From: Basidiobolus meristosporus CBS 931.73
Lineage: Eukaryota; Basidiobolomycota; Basidiobolomycetes; Basidiobolales; Basidiobolaceae
Direction: 5' to 3'
NCBI GenBank assembly: GCA_002104905.1
Contig: MCFE01000080.1
Location: forward strand, 62,001-126,000
DNA length: 64,000 nt
Below the pieces are notes generated by a model. The model was not told where the DNA came from and did no database searches. It saw only the letters and a list, made by a program, of their open reading frames with translations. A program made the position numbers and the translations under genes. Position 1 is the first letter of the stretch. Each line of letters begins with the position of its first letter. Shown here piece after piece: positions 23,719 to 36,227 of the stretch.

Positions 23719-26650
23719 ATGGCCAAGACTACTTTGACTCAACACCATAAGAGAAGAGAAAAAAGACCATGTGGCTATTGTGGCAAGTCTCTTAGCCATA
23801 AAGCATACAGACAGCATAGGAAGTATTACAAGGATCATGGCCAGTGTTCTGCCACCAAAGTCATTTTTGGCCATTCATTGGTACTAATGTACCAACATTA
23901 TCTTACTGGCCAGTTAATGCTTCTTGATTGGCACCTGGCTATCTTTGTCACCTTGTGCAAGCTGAGTCAGATGAGTTTGTGACACCTTTAGGCTCACATC
24001 AGCCTTCTGAATATGGCATGCGGAGTGATAGCTCTGACAAAAAAGGTTCACTGATGGATTCTGAGCCTATCTCCCCTAATAATGGTACCAAATATGAGCC
24101 CAGTAAAATCCCTATATGCAATGAGACAACATTCAATGTAACAAATGCCAAGGATACATTTTAGAGCCACATGAGCCCAGTAATCCATCTACTGGTGAAT
24201 GATGTAATGTTGTGGCTAGAGAAGTGGCATGTTTCCACTAATATCAGTAATGGGTGCTTTGAGGATTTATTACTACTTCTTGCCAAAATCATACTGGGAT
24301 GCAACTTACCATGTGCATGATACAAGTGGACAACCTTCATGTGGCTGGCAACATATGATCCAGAGACTGTCCTGATTTCAGTATGTATCAATAGTGGCAT
24401 GGCATTCACATCCAAAAATGCTACCATTGCAACATATCCAAACTGTCAGGAATCCACCACATTTGAGGGAAAACATTAACCACACTCCAGATATATTCCA
24501 GTCATACCGTATCTGAGGAGGCTGTAGCAGTCCAACAAATATTGCAAAGCTATACAATACCACACTCAATATCAATCAAGTGCAAGAATATCCAATATAT
24601 TTAATGGCAAACATTACAAACAGCCAAGAAGCAAGGGCTACTTTGAGGGTAAGTGCAACCATGCCTTTGTGTAGGCACTTGATTAATTCTCATTGAATAA
24701 GTACTCTACCAGAAAATCCTGCTAACCACTGATTCTCATTAATCTGAAGCTGCCGCCCATCTTACGGTATCAGAGCAATAATCTGATGGTAGTCTCACTG
24801 GTATCTGGGCCTAAATCACCATCAAACCTGGATAGCTACCTCTATCCTTTGCTGGATGAGTTTTGTATGCTTTCCAGCAAGATAAAGGTAAATGGCTGTC
24901 ATGTAAAAGTGTATATTATTATCTGCATTGAAGATACCCCAGCCATTAGCAAGATAGCAGGTTTTTCTGGGCACAATGAATGGTATTGCTGTCAAAGGCG
25001 TGAGATCCAGGGGATTTACTCCACAACTCACACATATTATTTTTACCCAAACACCAGCATTACAAACATCATCTTTCCACAGAGAGAATGTACAGAAGTC
25101 AGCATGTAATTGCAGCAAAGTTGGCCAGCTATAAGCTATTGGCTAGAATATATAATCAATTGGAAACTGGAGATACTTAAGATAGAGGGTATCTGTTGGA
25201 GCAAAAGCTTTCCACTGGGGGCAATGCATTTGCTTTTCAACAATATCCCTATGCTGCTGACCAAATTGTCCATGGGACATTTCAAGCTAAATGCGCCCTT
25301 TGAGATACCTGAGAAACTTGAAAGAATTGGCAAGATATTACAGAGTATCTGCACCCTAAGTACTTCTGACAGGTGCCAATTATTATTCATATGGATATGC
25401 CACAATACAAATGCAAAGACTGGATGAACTGGATGTGTATTTACTCAAGTGGCATACTGAAGGCCTACCTAACAAGAGTACATTGGAAGCATTGGGAGTC
25501 ATATGTGGACATTGTAGGATTATATAGCCAGAAACAGATCACCAATGCCAACTTGACACATCTACAGCTGTTGTGTGAGGAGTTAGTGACAGGATTCCTA
25601 CTAAAGGTACATTGGAAGTATTGGGAATCATATGTGGACGTTGTAGGATCACATGTCCAGAAACAGATCACCAATGCAAACTTGACACATCTACAGCTGT
25701 TGTGTGAGGAGTTTGTGACAGGATTTGAGCAGCTTTACTACAAACATAAAGCTGAGCATGTATATCTCTGCCACTACTCTATCCATTTTTTACTTCATCT
25801 TGCCTAGTGTATAGAGAATATTGGGCCTTGCTTCACCTTTTGCAAATTTCCTATGGAGTGGATGTGTGGGGAGATAGGAAGACAAGTCAGGTTCAGGAAC
25901 TACCATGTACCAATTGCATCAAGAATATTACCTTCAAGCCCATTATGGATGTGATAAGTTGGCACATAAAGGACAGCCAGGAAGAGTTGGAAAATACTGA
26001 GGACAAATGTGCACATGGAGACACCTATACCTATGGCATTAAGAAGTTAAGCAGACCCAATGCATGGGTAATAGGTTAAGTAATGCAAAGTTGGGTTGGG
26101 TGCAACAAGCAACTAATTTTTATCAGGAAAACTCTACCAAGGTTTGCCAGATTTCTCATGGTCACAAGCCAACTTCTGCACCATTCAATACAGAATTCAC
26201 ATAAGTAAAAGCCAGAGCATACCTATAAGGGGGACTAGAATCTGGTAGGGAGAAGGAATATATTGGCCAAATGCCAAGGAGATCTTTGTGGATATTCAGG
26301 AGGTATTCATGGCAGAAGTGGCAACACCCAAGCATACTTCTTCAAGATGTATATGTCACCCGCAGTACAAGCTATATGGCAACTTTGCAAGTATTACACT
26401 GAAAAGCTGTAAAGTTGAGGTCATAGAAGTATGTCAATTGCGGCAGGTGTGTGCATTGATAGAGGTTAGTAAGCAGGAGGCCATAGTTTTTCTTGATTTG
26501 AACTACATGTGGAATACCCAAGGTAGTAGTTGGTATGCAAATAAAGAGGGGTATTCTACAGTGGAATATATAAATTTCACAAGGGAAGGTAGAAAAAGGA
26601 AATACAATTTGGTAAATTGGAAAAGTAGCATTATACAGAACCAGCTATAG
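23719..26650 (+). pseudogene. Tnp2/Plavaka-like transposase (copy B)
   Basis: N-terminal zinc-finger-like RPCGYCGKSLSHKAYRQH (23770-23820), then a block with CP-C and a YR..DGK.YKQLRSKGYF region (about 24380-24645). The catalytic-type region has YLYPLLDEFCML and DTPAISKIAGFSGHNEWYC (24830-24990). C-terminal blocks at 25400-26080 include CKDWMNWMCIY, HFLLHL and GPCFTFCKFPMEWMCG. This order matches fungal Tnp2-type transposases of CACTA-like elements, which cut and paste via short inverted repeats. Several stops and frame changes break it. A duplication of about 120 bases (25490-25600 and 25610-25720) repeats the VHWKHWESYVD block, which other copies have once. Confidence 0.75.
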
Positions 26651-27012
26651 GCTGTCTTACTGCAATATATTGCCATCAGAGTCTTGCTGTGAGGCTGTTG
26701 CAATACCATTGCGTTTCTTGCCATATCGGTCAATTGGATGTCTTGGCCAATTGGATCCACTTAAAATAGTGATAGAGTGCTAAAAGACCGCTACAATACC
26801 ATGCAAATATTGTCACAGCACCTACTAAATATTGTCAGGTTTTATCCCTTTATTTAGTTGTAAAATTTGCAAAACACCATTGTGATCCTGACATAAGATT
26901 GTTAGGAGGGTCACTAATTTCAAGCTGCTGGTACTCTGATGGTCTCTAAATGGGATCCTGATGGCTGACCCGGATTGGATCCACCTGCGGGACCAAGCTA
27001 TTTTCCATAGGG

Positions 27013-28059
27013 TATCAGTTGGAGCAAAAGCTTTCCACTGGGAGCAATTCTTTGTGTTTAACAATATCCCTATACTGATAACCAAGTTGTAAGTGGGGCA
27101 TTTCAGCCTAAATGAGCCATTTGAGATATTAGAGAGACTTGAAACAATTGGCAAGATATTACAGAGTTTCTGCTACTTTCAGTACTTCTGAAGGGCTCCA
27201 ATCAATATTTATAGACATATGCAACTATATAAATGCAAGGACTAGATGAGCTGGATATTTATTTTTGCAAGTGACCTGCTAGAACCATTTCCACCACAAG
27301 TACATTGGATGCACAGGGAATCATATGATGATATTGTAAGAATATTTATCCACAAGTGGATCACCTATGCCAACTTGATGAGTATACAACTTATATGCAA
27401 GGAGCTTATAATGGGATTTAAGCAGCTATGCTATCTGCATGAAGCTGAAGATCCCTGCTACTAATATATCCACTCTCTACTCCATCTTTCATGGTGTGTG
27501 CAGAGTATTGGGCTTTGCTTCACCTTTTGGGAGTTTCCTATAGAGTAGTTGTGTGTAGAGATAGCTAGATAAGAAAAGTTGCTGATACCACCATATCCAA
27601 ATCTCATTAAGTATATAATCTTCAAGTTTATCATGGATGTGATGAGTTAGCCCATGAAGGACAGCTAGGAAGAGTTGGATAACACTGGGGTCAGATGTGT
27701 ACATGGAGACTCCTATGCCCTTGGCACTAAGAAGCTAAGCAGCCCCAATACATGGGTAATCAGCTAAGTAATGCAAAGCTGCATTGGCCAAAACAAGCAG
27801 CTAATATCTATTAGGATCACTTTAACAGGACATATAGAGTTTTTCTTGGTCACAAGCAGATTACTGCATTATCCAATACATACTTTACACAAACAAGAGC
27901 CAGCACACAGCTGTTAGGGGGACTGCAATCCAGCAGGGGGAAGGAATGTGTTAGCTATATGCCAAAAGACTTTTTGCAAATATTCAGGAGGTACTGATGG
28001 TCAAGGTGGTGGCTACCAAGCATATGAGTGCAAAATACACATGTTGTCAGCATTACAAG
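27013..28059 (+). pseudogene. Plavaka-like transposase relic, left part of copy F
   Basis: Starts directly at the B end with GTTGGAGCAAAAGCTTTCC, which matches transposase coding sequence at 25195. It runs collinearly to CATTACAAG at 28059, where copy E interrupts it. The remainder resumes at 55140. Frames are short and broken. Confidence 0.75.
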
Positions 28060-28159
28060 CTCTATGAAAGATGATTTGCGTCTGCAGATAGACTTATATG
28101 GCAAAAAACGTGATGGTACTTTGACAGCCATATTGCAAGCCTCTGATTGCATTATCATG

Positions 28160-30435
28160 GCAGTATAGTGCCCTATAGTCAGTTCTGTATAATGCTACCA
28201 TACCAATTTACCAGCTCCATTTCTACTTCCCCTTGTGCAATTTGTATATTCCACTGTAGAATTGCCCCTCTTTATTTGCTTACTCACTACTACCTTGGGT
28301 ATTCCGCATATAGTTTGAATCTAAAAAACTATGGCCTCCTGCTTACTAACCTCTACAAACACATACACCTGCGACAGCGACATACCTCTATCACCTCAAC
28401 TTTACGGCTTTTTAGTGTGATACTTGCAAAGTTGCCTTATAACTTGTACTGCTGGTAGCATATACATCTTGCAAACATATGCCTGGTTGTTGCCACTTCT
28501 GCCATGAACACCTCCTGAATATCTGCAAAGAACCTCTTGGTATTTAGCCAATATGTTCTTTCTCCCTGCTGGATTCCAGGCCCCCCTTATAGGTGCACTC
28601 TAGCTCTTGCTTGTGCAAATTCTATATTGAATGGCGTAGAAGTTGGCTTGTGACCATGAGAAATCCGGCATTCCTTAGTAGAGTTTCCCAATAAAAACTA
28701 GCTGCTAGTTGCACCCAACCCAGCTTTGCATTACCTAACTGATTACCCATGCATTGGGGCTGCTTAGCTTCTTAATGCCATAGGCATAGGTGTCTCCATG
28801 TGCACATCTGTCCTCAGTATTTCCCAACTCTTTCTGGCTGTCCTCTATGTGCAAACTCATCACATCCATGATGGGCTTGAAGGTAATATTCTTGATGAGA
28901 TTGGGATATGGGTGTACATGCAACTTGACTTGTCTTCCTATCCCCCACACATCCACTCCATAGAAAACTCCCAAAAGGTGAAGCAAGGCCCAATATTATC
29001 CACACACTGTGCTAGATGGAGTAGAAAGTGGATAGAGTAGTGGCAGAGATCTATATGCTCAGCCTTAGGTTTGTAGTGTAGCCACTCAAATCCTGTCACA
29101 AACTCCTTGCACAACAGCTGTAGATGCATCAAGTTGGCATTGGTGATATGCCTCTGGACATGTAATCCTACAATGTCCACATATGATTCCCAATGCTTCC
29201 AATGTACCTTTGGTAGGAATGCCTTCAGTACGCAACTTGAATAAATACACATCCAGTTCATTCAGTCTTTGCATTTGTTTTGTTGCATATGCACATGAAT
29301 ATTGATTAGACCCTGTGTGAAGTACTCAGGGTTGTGGATACTTTGTAATATCTTGCCAATTCTTTCAAATTTCACAGGTATCTCAAAGGGGTCATTTAGC
29401 TTGAAATGTCCCATGTATAACTTGATTGTCAGTATGGAGATATTCTTGGAAAGCAGATGCATTGCTCCCAGTGGAAAGCTTTTGCTCCAACAGGTACCCT
29501 CCATCTTAAATATTGCTGGTTTCAAGTTAATTCCATATTCCAGCTAATGGCTTATAGTTTGCCAACTTTGCTGCAACTGTATGCTGACTTCTGTACATTC
29601 TCTTTGTAGGAAGGTGGTGTTCCTAGTACTGGTGTTTGAGTAATAATAATGTGTGTGAGTCATGGAGTGAATCCCCTGGATCACACTCATTTGACAGCAA
29701 TGTAGTCCCTTGTGCGCAGAAAAACCTGCTATCTTGCTGATGGCTGGGGTATCTCCAATGCAGATAAAAGTATGCACTTTTACATGATGGCCATTTACTG
29801 TTATCTGGCTGGAAAGCATAAAAGATACATCCAGCAATGGATGCAGGTAGCTATCCAGGTTGGATGATTATTTAGGCCCAGATACCAGTGAGACTACCTC
29901 CAGATTATTGCTCTGATACCATAAGATGAGTGGCAGCTTCAGATTGATGAGAATCAGTGGCCAGCAGGATTTGCTGGTAGAGTACTTGTTTAATGAGAAT
30001 CTATCAGGTTCTAAAGCAAAGGCATGGTCATACATACCTTCAAAGTAGCCCTTGCTTCTTAGCTGTTTGCAATGTTTGCCATCAAGTGTATTGGATATGT
30101 TTGTGCTTGATAAATACTCAGTGTGGTACTCTATGGCTTTGCAATAGTTGTCCAACTGCATTAGCTTCTTTAGATTGGGTATTACTGGTGTATATCAGCA
30201 GTGTGAACAATATTTTCCTCAATGGTGGTGGATTCCTGAAAATATGGACATGTTGCAATGGTAGTATTTTTGGATGTGTATGCCATGCAACTGTTAGCAC
30301 ATGCTGGAATCAGGACAGTCTCTGGATTGTATGTTGCCAGCCACATGACTGTTGTTCACTTGTATCATGTATATGGTAAGTTGCATCCTGTTAGGATCTT
30401 GGCAAGAAGTAGTAATAAATCCTCAAAGCCCCTGG
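28160..30435 (-). pseudogene. Plavaka-like transposase of copy E, C-terminal and central part
   Basis: Minus strand, collinear with 24320-26640 of copy B. The central block DTPAISKIAGFSAHKG is at about 29745, CKDWMNWMCIY near 29260 and the WMCGG block near 28945. Frames of 60-107 codons survive between stops. The N-terminal part lies 21 kb away at 51455-52080, split off by the LTR and copy D. Confidence 0.75.
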
Positions 30436-31074
30436 TGTGGTAGGGTAAACATACCTCCCACAGACAAGTTTATTCATATAGCTATTAGGTTGTACTTATC
30501 TATATTTTATCTTATCAGTATTATCCCATCCTTCTTTTGCCCATGTTATTAGTATTATCCCCATGTGATGTTTACCCTGATTAGTTATTAGCATTAGTTA
30601 TCCCAGATGTTATTCAGCTTTGTGATCAGTATATGAATCTACATAAGCCAAGTACCTGCATCAGTACCCATGACACATGACCTAGATCTGTATTATCATC
30701 CCTACCATTTCAATACAATTTATGGTATCTCTATGTTGTGCAGGTTTCAGACCACTGATCCCTAATTGGTTGGATGTGCTGTGCCTTTTAGAACCTTCCA
30801 GGACATTCTTGCATATTTTGAGCTCATAGTGATGTCATCAAGAATTCCACTGATGCGTGGAATCTGCTAGAACCTTGTCATTAGTAATCACTTGGCAATC
30901 AGGAAAAGTGTTTAAGGGAAGGCAATCCCTCATCAATAGATGATCCCTTCTATCAGTAACACTTTCCCCTTATTGATTAGCAATTGATCTCTGCACCTAC
31001 CTTTGACAGTTATACCTCGGACTTGCCATCAAGGAGCTTTCAGAGTAGTGCATAAGACACACAGAGGCCTTTGA
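30436..31074 (+). repeat. LTR of the gag-protease family, left part, broken by copy D
   Basis: Begins TGTGGTAGGGTAAACATACC and matches the reverse complement of the 804-base LTRs at 45189 and 48002 for about 640 bases, to GGCCTTTG. Its last 45 bases are found at 51410-51454. The flanks CTGG (30432-30435) and CTGG (51455-51458) form a four-base duplication across the 21-kb gap. About 120 bases of the LTR are missing at the break. Confidence 0.85.
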
Positions 31075-34000
31075 AGACAGCAAGACTCTGATGGCTTTTC
31101 CTTGGCAGTATGACAGCCTGCTGCTGGCTCTGTATAATTCTACCATACCAATTTACCAAATGGTATTCCCTTTTTCTACCTCCCCTTGTGCAATTCATAT
31201 ATTCAACTGTGGAATCACCTTTCTTTATTTGCTTGCCCACTACTAACTTGGGTATTCCACATATAGTTTGAATCAAAAAGAACTATGGCCTTCTGCTTAC
31301 TAACCTCTACAAACTTGTACACCTGCCACAATTGACATACTACTATTACCTCAGCTTCACGGCTTTTTAGTGTGATACTTGTAAAGTTGCCATATACCTT
31401 GCACTTTGGTCGCATATACATCTTGCAAACATATGCTTGGTTGTTGCCACTTCTGCCATGAATACCTCCTGAATATTGGCAAAGAACTTCTTGGTATTTA
31501 GCCAATATATTCCTTCTTCCTGCTGGATTCTAGTCCCCCTTATAGGTGCACTGTGGCTTTTGTTTGTGTGAATTTTGTATTGAATGGTGTAGAAGTTGGC
31601 TTGTGACCACAAGAAATCTGGCATATCTTGGTGGAGTTTTCCTGATAAAAATTAGTTGCTTGTTGCACCCAACCCAACTTTGCATTACTTAACTGATTAC
31701 CCACGCATTGGGGCTGCTCAGCTTCTTGATGCCATAGGCATAGGTGTCTCCATGTGCACATTTGTCCTCAGTATTTTCCAAATCTTTCTGGTTGTCCTCC
31801 ATGTGCCAACTCACCACATCCATGATGGGCTTGAAGGTAACATTCTTGATGAGATTGGGATATGGTAGTAAATGCAACTTGACTTGTCTTCCTATCTCCC
31901 CACACATCCACCCCATAGGAAACTCCCAAAAGGTGAAGCAAGGCCCAATATTCTCCACACACCATGCAAGATGGAGTAGAGAATGGATACAGTAGCGGCA
32001 GAGATCTGTGTGTTCAGCTTTATGTTTGTAGTATAGCCATTCAAATCCTGTCACAAACTCCTCACACAGCAGCTGAAGATGTGTCAAGTTGGCACTGGTG
32101 ATCCGCTTCTGGATAAATATTCCTACAATATCCACATATGACTCCCAATGCTTCCAATGTACTCTTGGTAGGAATGGCTTCAGAACACCACTTGAATAAA
32201 TACATATCCAGTTCATCAAGTCTTTGCATTTGTATTGTTGCATATGCGTATGAATATTAATTGGAGCCCATGAGAAGTACTAGGGGTAGCGGATACTCTG
32301 TAATATCTTGCCAATCTTTTCAAATTTCTCTGGTATCTCAAAGGGCTCATTTAGCTTGAAATGCCTCATTTACAACTTGGTGATCAGTATAGGGATATTG
32401 TTGAAAAGCAAATGCATTGCTCCCAGTAGAAAGCTTTTGCTCCAATAGATTCCCTCTATCTTAAGTATCTCCGGTTTCCATTTGATTCTATATTCTGGCC
32501 AATGGCTTATAGCTGGCCAACTTTGCTGCAATTACATGCTTACTTCTGTACATTCTCTCTGTGGAAAGATGATGTGCTTAGTGCTGGTGTTTGGGTAATA
32601 ATAATGTGTGTGAGTTGTGGAGTAATCCCCTGGATCTCACACATTTAACGGCAACACCATCCATTGTGCCCGGAAAATCCTGCTATCTTGCTGATGGCTG
32701 GGGTATCTCCAATACAGATAATAGACTTGTTCCGTTGGATAGTGCCACATTGAGCCATGAGTGCCAAATGATGCCATAGTGTGCCAGAGAGGCCAAGTGA
32801 GCCTATACTTGGCCACAGAGTGTGAAAAATGGTTCTGCATCTCCATGCAAAGCAGCCCCTGTGTTTCACCTATGATGGAGGAGAAAACAAACTTTTAGAT
32901 GTTTTTTTGTGGATCAATGTTGTGCAGGATGTGTAAGAGCACAAAAGGATTGAAGTCATGCATCAGGTGCTCAATACCCATGGCACTCTGAATCTAGCTC
33001 CTGTGGCTTGTAACATGTCACAAAAATGCATGGCACTCTCTTGGTCCACTGGTACTATCTGGCACTATATTTAATTATTTGCCCTAAAGTAAGATCTATA
33101 CAAAGCATTTATAGTGCCGGATAGTACCAGTGGACCAAGAGAGTGCCATGCACTTTTGTGACATGTTACAAGCCACAGGAGCTAGATTCAGAGTGCCATG
33201 GGTATTGAGCACCTATTGCATGACTTCAATCCTTTTATGCTCTTACACATCTTGCACAAAACTGACCTAAAAAAAAAGGTCAAAAAATGGATTTTCTCCA
33301 ACACAATGGGTGAAATACAGGGGCAGCTTTGCATCAAGACGCAGAGCTATGTATTACACTCTGTGGCCAAGTATAGGCTCACTTGGTCTCTCTGGCACAC
33401 TAAGGCATTATTTGGCACTCATGGCTCAATGTGGCACTATCCAACGGAACAAGTCTAATAATATGTGCTTTTACATGACTGCCATTTACCGTTATCCTGC
33501 CAGAAAGCATACAAAATTCATTCAGCAATGGATACAGGAAGCTATCCAGGTTTGACGGTGATTTAGGCCCAGATACCAGTGAGACTACCATCAGATTATT
33601 GCTCTGATACTGTAAGATGGGCAGCAGATTCAGATTGATGAGAATCAGTGGCCAGCAGGATTTGCTGGTAGAATACTTGTTTAATGAGAATCCATCAAGT
33701 GCTAAAGCAAAGGCATGGTCATACTTACCCTAAAAGTAGCCCTTGCTTCTTAGCTGTTTGTAATATTTGCCATCAAATATATTGGATATGTTTGCGCTTG
33801 ATTGATATTGAGTGCGGTACTGTATAGCTTTGCAATATTTGTTGGACTGCATCAGCTTCCTCAGACGGGGTATGACTGTAATATATCTGGAGTGTGAACA
33901 ATGTTTTCCCTCAATGGTGGTGGATTCCTGACAACTTGGACACATTGCAATGATAGCATTTTTGGATGTGAATGCCATGCAACTGTTAACACATGCTGGA

Positions 34001-34744
34001 ATCAAAACAGTCTCTGGATCATATGTTGCCAGCCGCATGATGGTTGTCCACTTGTACCATGTACATGGTAAGTTGCATCCCAGTATGATTTTGGCAAGAA
34101 GTAGTAATAAATCCTCAAAGCCCCCATTACTGATATTAGTGGAAACATGCCACTTCTCTAGCCACAACATTTCTTCATTCACCAGTAGATGGATTACTGG
34201 GCTCACTTGGCTCCATAAAGTATCCTTGGCATTTGTTTCAACAAGTGTTATCTCATTGCACATAGGGATTTGACCAGGCTCATACATGGTACTGTTGTTA
34301 GGGGAGACAGGCTCAAAGTCCATCAGTGAGCCTTCTTTGTCATAGCTATCACTCTGCAAGCCATATTCAGAAGGCTGAGGTGAGCCTAAGGGCGTCACAA
34401 ACTCACCTGACTCAGTTTGCACAAGGTGACAAAGATGACCAGGTGCCAATATAGAAGTATCAACTGGCCGGCAAGATAATGTTTGTACAGTAGTGACTGA
34501 CAAATGTTCAAAATGACTTGGGTGGCAAAACACTGGCCGTGATCCTTGTAATACTTCCTATGCTGTCAGCATGCTTCATGGCTGAGAGGCTTGCCACAAT
34601 AGCCACATGGTCTTTTTTCTCTTCTCTTATGGAGTTGAGTCAAAGTAGTCTTGTCCATGGGACAAACAGCTTGACCTTCAACAACGTAATGCTATTATAT
34701 CACTTTTTGGTCAATACTCATGTGAACTTAAGACAGTCTTGTAT
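31075..34744 (-). pseudogene. Plavaka-like transposase of copy D, split by a MITE
   Basis: The best preserved N-terminal segment in the window: 34533-33730 (267 codons) with the CP-C cluster (MCPSCQE), a HSRYITVIPRLRKLM block and FDGKYYKQLRSKGYF. The zinc-finger-like start lies near 34700-34600. The central DTPAISK block is cut by MITE 1. The C-terminal part follows at 32300-31040, with CKDLMNWICIY (32240-32200) and GPCFTFWEFPMGWMCG (about 31950). It is disabled by the insert and by frame changes. Confidence 0.78.
32723..33456. mobile_element. Fold-back MITE 1, Harbinger-type ends
   Basis: 734 bases, AGACTTGTTCCGTTGGATAG to the perfect complement at the right end. The arms of about 340 bases each are nearly complementary throughout, with a short loop near 33070-33110. 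The three-base duplication AAT (32720-32722 and 33457-33459) is exact, and its removal restores the transposase sequence found in the relic at 57795. It encodes nothing. Same family as MITE 2. Confidence 0.9.
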
Positions 34745-34880
34745 TTGAGACACTGCACCTACATGAATGTAAGATTCAATGGTGATTTGCCATAGTAAGC
34801 ATTATAAATAAAGTTGTGGCGCCACATACACACGTATATGTAACACTATTTCCCCTTTGGTTTGACTCACTTCTATATAG

Positions 34881-35444
34881 ATGCCGCCAAAAAATAAAGC
34901 AAAGTTGTCTGGTTCTCAACCAAACCCCACCACTGACAGCAACGGAAGAACGGTTGGACAACAGCTTACTTTGCATTCAGTGCAACAAGCAGGGCTACAT
35001 CCAAAAAAGGCCCTGTTGACAGTGTGCCCATTGAAGGTAATTATGCAGACTCCTCAGGCTCTCAGTCAAATAGGCAATTGAGAACCTCTGCGGAGCCACA
35101 AGCTGACCATTATGCACAGGCAGACAAGAATGTAGCTAACACAGTACCCTCTGTTGAAGATCAGCAAGTGGCCATGATAACATCACCACCACCCATATTA
35201 GCAAGTATGTTTTCAGCTCATACCAAAGCATTAATGAAGCAATTAGGTGCAGTGGCTGATAGGATAGATGCAATGGCCCACAGAAATCAGGAAGTAGTCC
35301 AGAAATGGGATGAGTGGATAATACGTGTAGAGCAATCAATATCCCAGTTAGAGAAAGCAGTATCTTTGCTGCAAAGAAAAAACTCAAGTAGCTCAATGTC
35401 ACAGCCAAGAATTGAGCCATTTCCCAATGTAACAGCAGAGGAAC
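34881..35444 (+). pseudogene. Accessory gene of copy D, N-terminal segment
   Basis: MPPKNKAKLSGSQPNP is followed by a frame change near 35000 and then 141 codons open to 35449. Residues around 35270-35390 form a coiled-coil-like run (MDAMAHRNQE-type, then EQSISQLEKAVSLLQRK). A Ser-rich stretch and the PRIEPFPNVTAEE block follow. The native sequence stops at GAGGAAC (35444), where a solo LTR begins. It continues at 42551 with CCGTACAGTC. Confidence 0.7.
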
Positions 35445-36119
35445 TGTGATAATGGAAAGTATTCCATTACTACAATATCTCTAAACCAATATTGCACTCA
35501 TTTCCTTATTTTGCTTTTTGGTATTGTAACACACAAGTGAAGGATCAAGAATTTCCAAGTTTCAAGAACAAATGCTCCGGACCCTTACAAGCAATCCTCT
35601 CAAGAATATTATGTTGTACAGAACAGGTAGTAGCCAGCACATGTTTCAAATCACAGCTCATTTGAAGCAGCACTTAAGGAGCTATGACCAAAAGAGTCCT
35701 ATTATTATATATACTATGCCTTATTGCTAGGATTACTATGCTGACTTTGATTGCATGTAACTTTTGAACCAGCGGAATCAAATTGTGTGAAACTTTCACA
35801 GGTGCCACGTCTGTGTCCAATCTGTGCCACTGCAAAATTTTAGCTTCATATCATGTGTATTGCTTGCGCAATTGCCCAAAAACTTTGATCCTTCAGAATT
35901 TTCATATATATGACTTCCCCAGCTGAAAAATAAAGGGAAAGCCTCTCTTTCCAGAACATCCACACTACAATTACAAGTTTAAAGGTTATAAGACTTCCCC
36001 TTCATCACTTGCACTGTTGAGTATTCTGACTTTGATTGGTACTACATCAGTAAAGAGACTGCAAAGCTCACAAGAATCCAATCTAAGTTCTACAAGAAAC
36101 TACCACTTTTCTGTTGGAA

Positions 36120-36227
36120 AAGTCCCCTCTAAGAAACCCCTTTAGAGACCCCTTTAAGAAACTTCTTTACTCTAAAGAAGCCCCTTAAGGCACCCCTTTA
36201 GTGTAAAGTCCACTTTAGAAACCACTA
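36120..36227. repeat. CCCCTTTAG-type repeats in the solo LTR, left cluster
   Basis: Five or more degenerate units of ACCCCTTTA(G/A) between 36127 and 36205, in a run of near-copies such as GAAACCCCTTTAGAGACC. The cluster continues at 42152-42240 across the Gypsy2 insertion, where CCCCTTTAGGTTAAAGGGG forms a small hairpin. Confidence 0.7.

Larger units (their letters stand above)
14159..27012 (+). mobile_element. Plavaka-like DNA transposon with two divergent genes (copy B)
   Basis: The left end is CCCCATGTAATATTATGG and the right end is AGCTATTTTCCATAGGG, inverted versions of the family terminus CCCTATGAAAAATAATT. Without the Gypsy1 insert the element is about 5.88 kb. The left half carries the accessory gene on the minus strand (23498 to 21604). 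The right half carries the transposase on the + strand (23719 to 26650), with about 220 bases between them. The flanks TCA and TAT do not match, so the original duplication is lost or this copy has been rearranged. Both genes have stops and frameshifts. By domain content it is a CACTA-like (CMC) element of the Tnp2/Plavaka type common in basidiomycetes. Confidence 0.82.

Noticed and set aside
23719-26650. Assignment of the recurrent transposase to the KDZ group, which is common in basidiomycetes.
   Set aside because: The order of motifs (zinc-finger-like start, PLLDEF, DTPA.SK.AGF.GH, GP..T.WEFP.W.CG) fits Tnp2/Plavaka better, and the CxC-type cysteine clusters of KDZ proteins were not seen.
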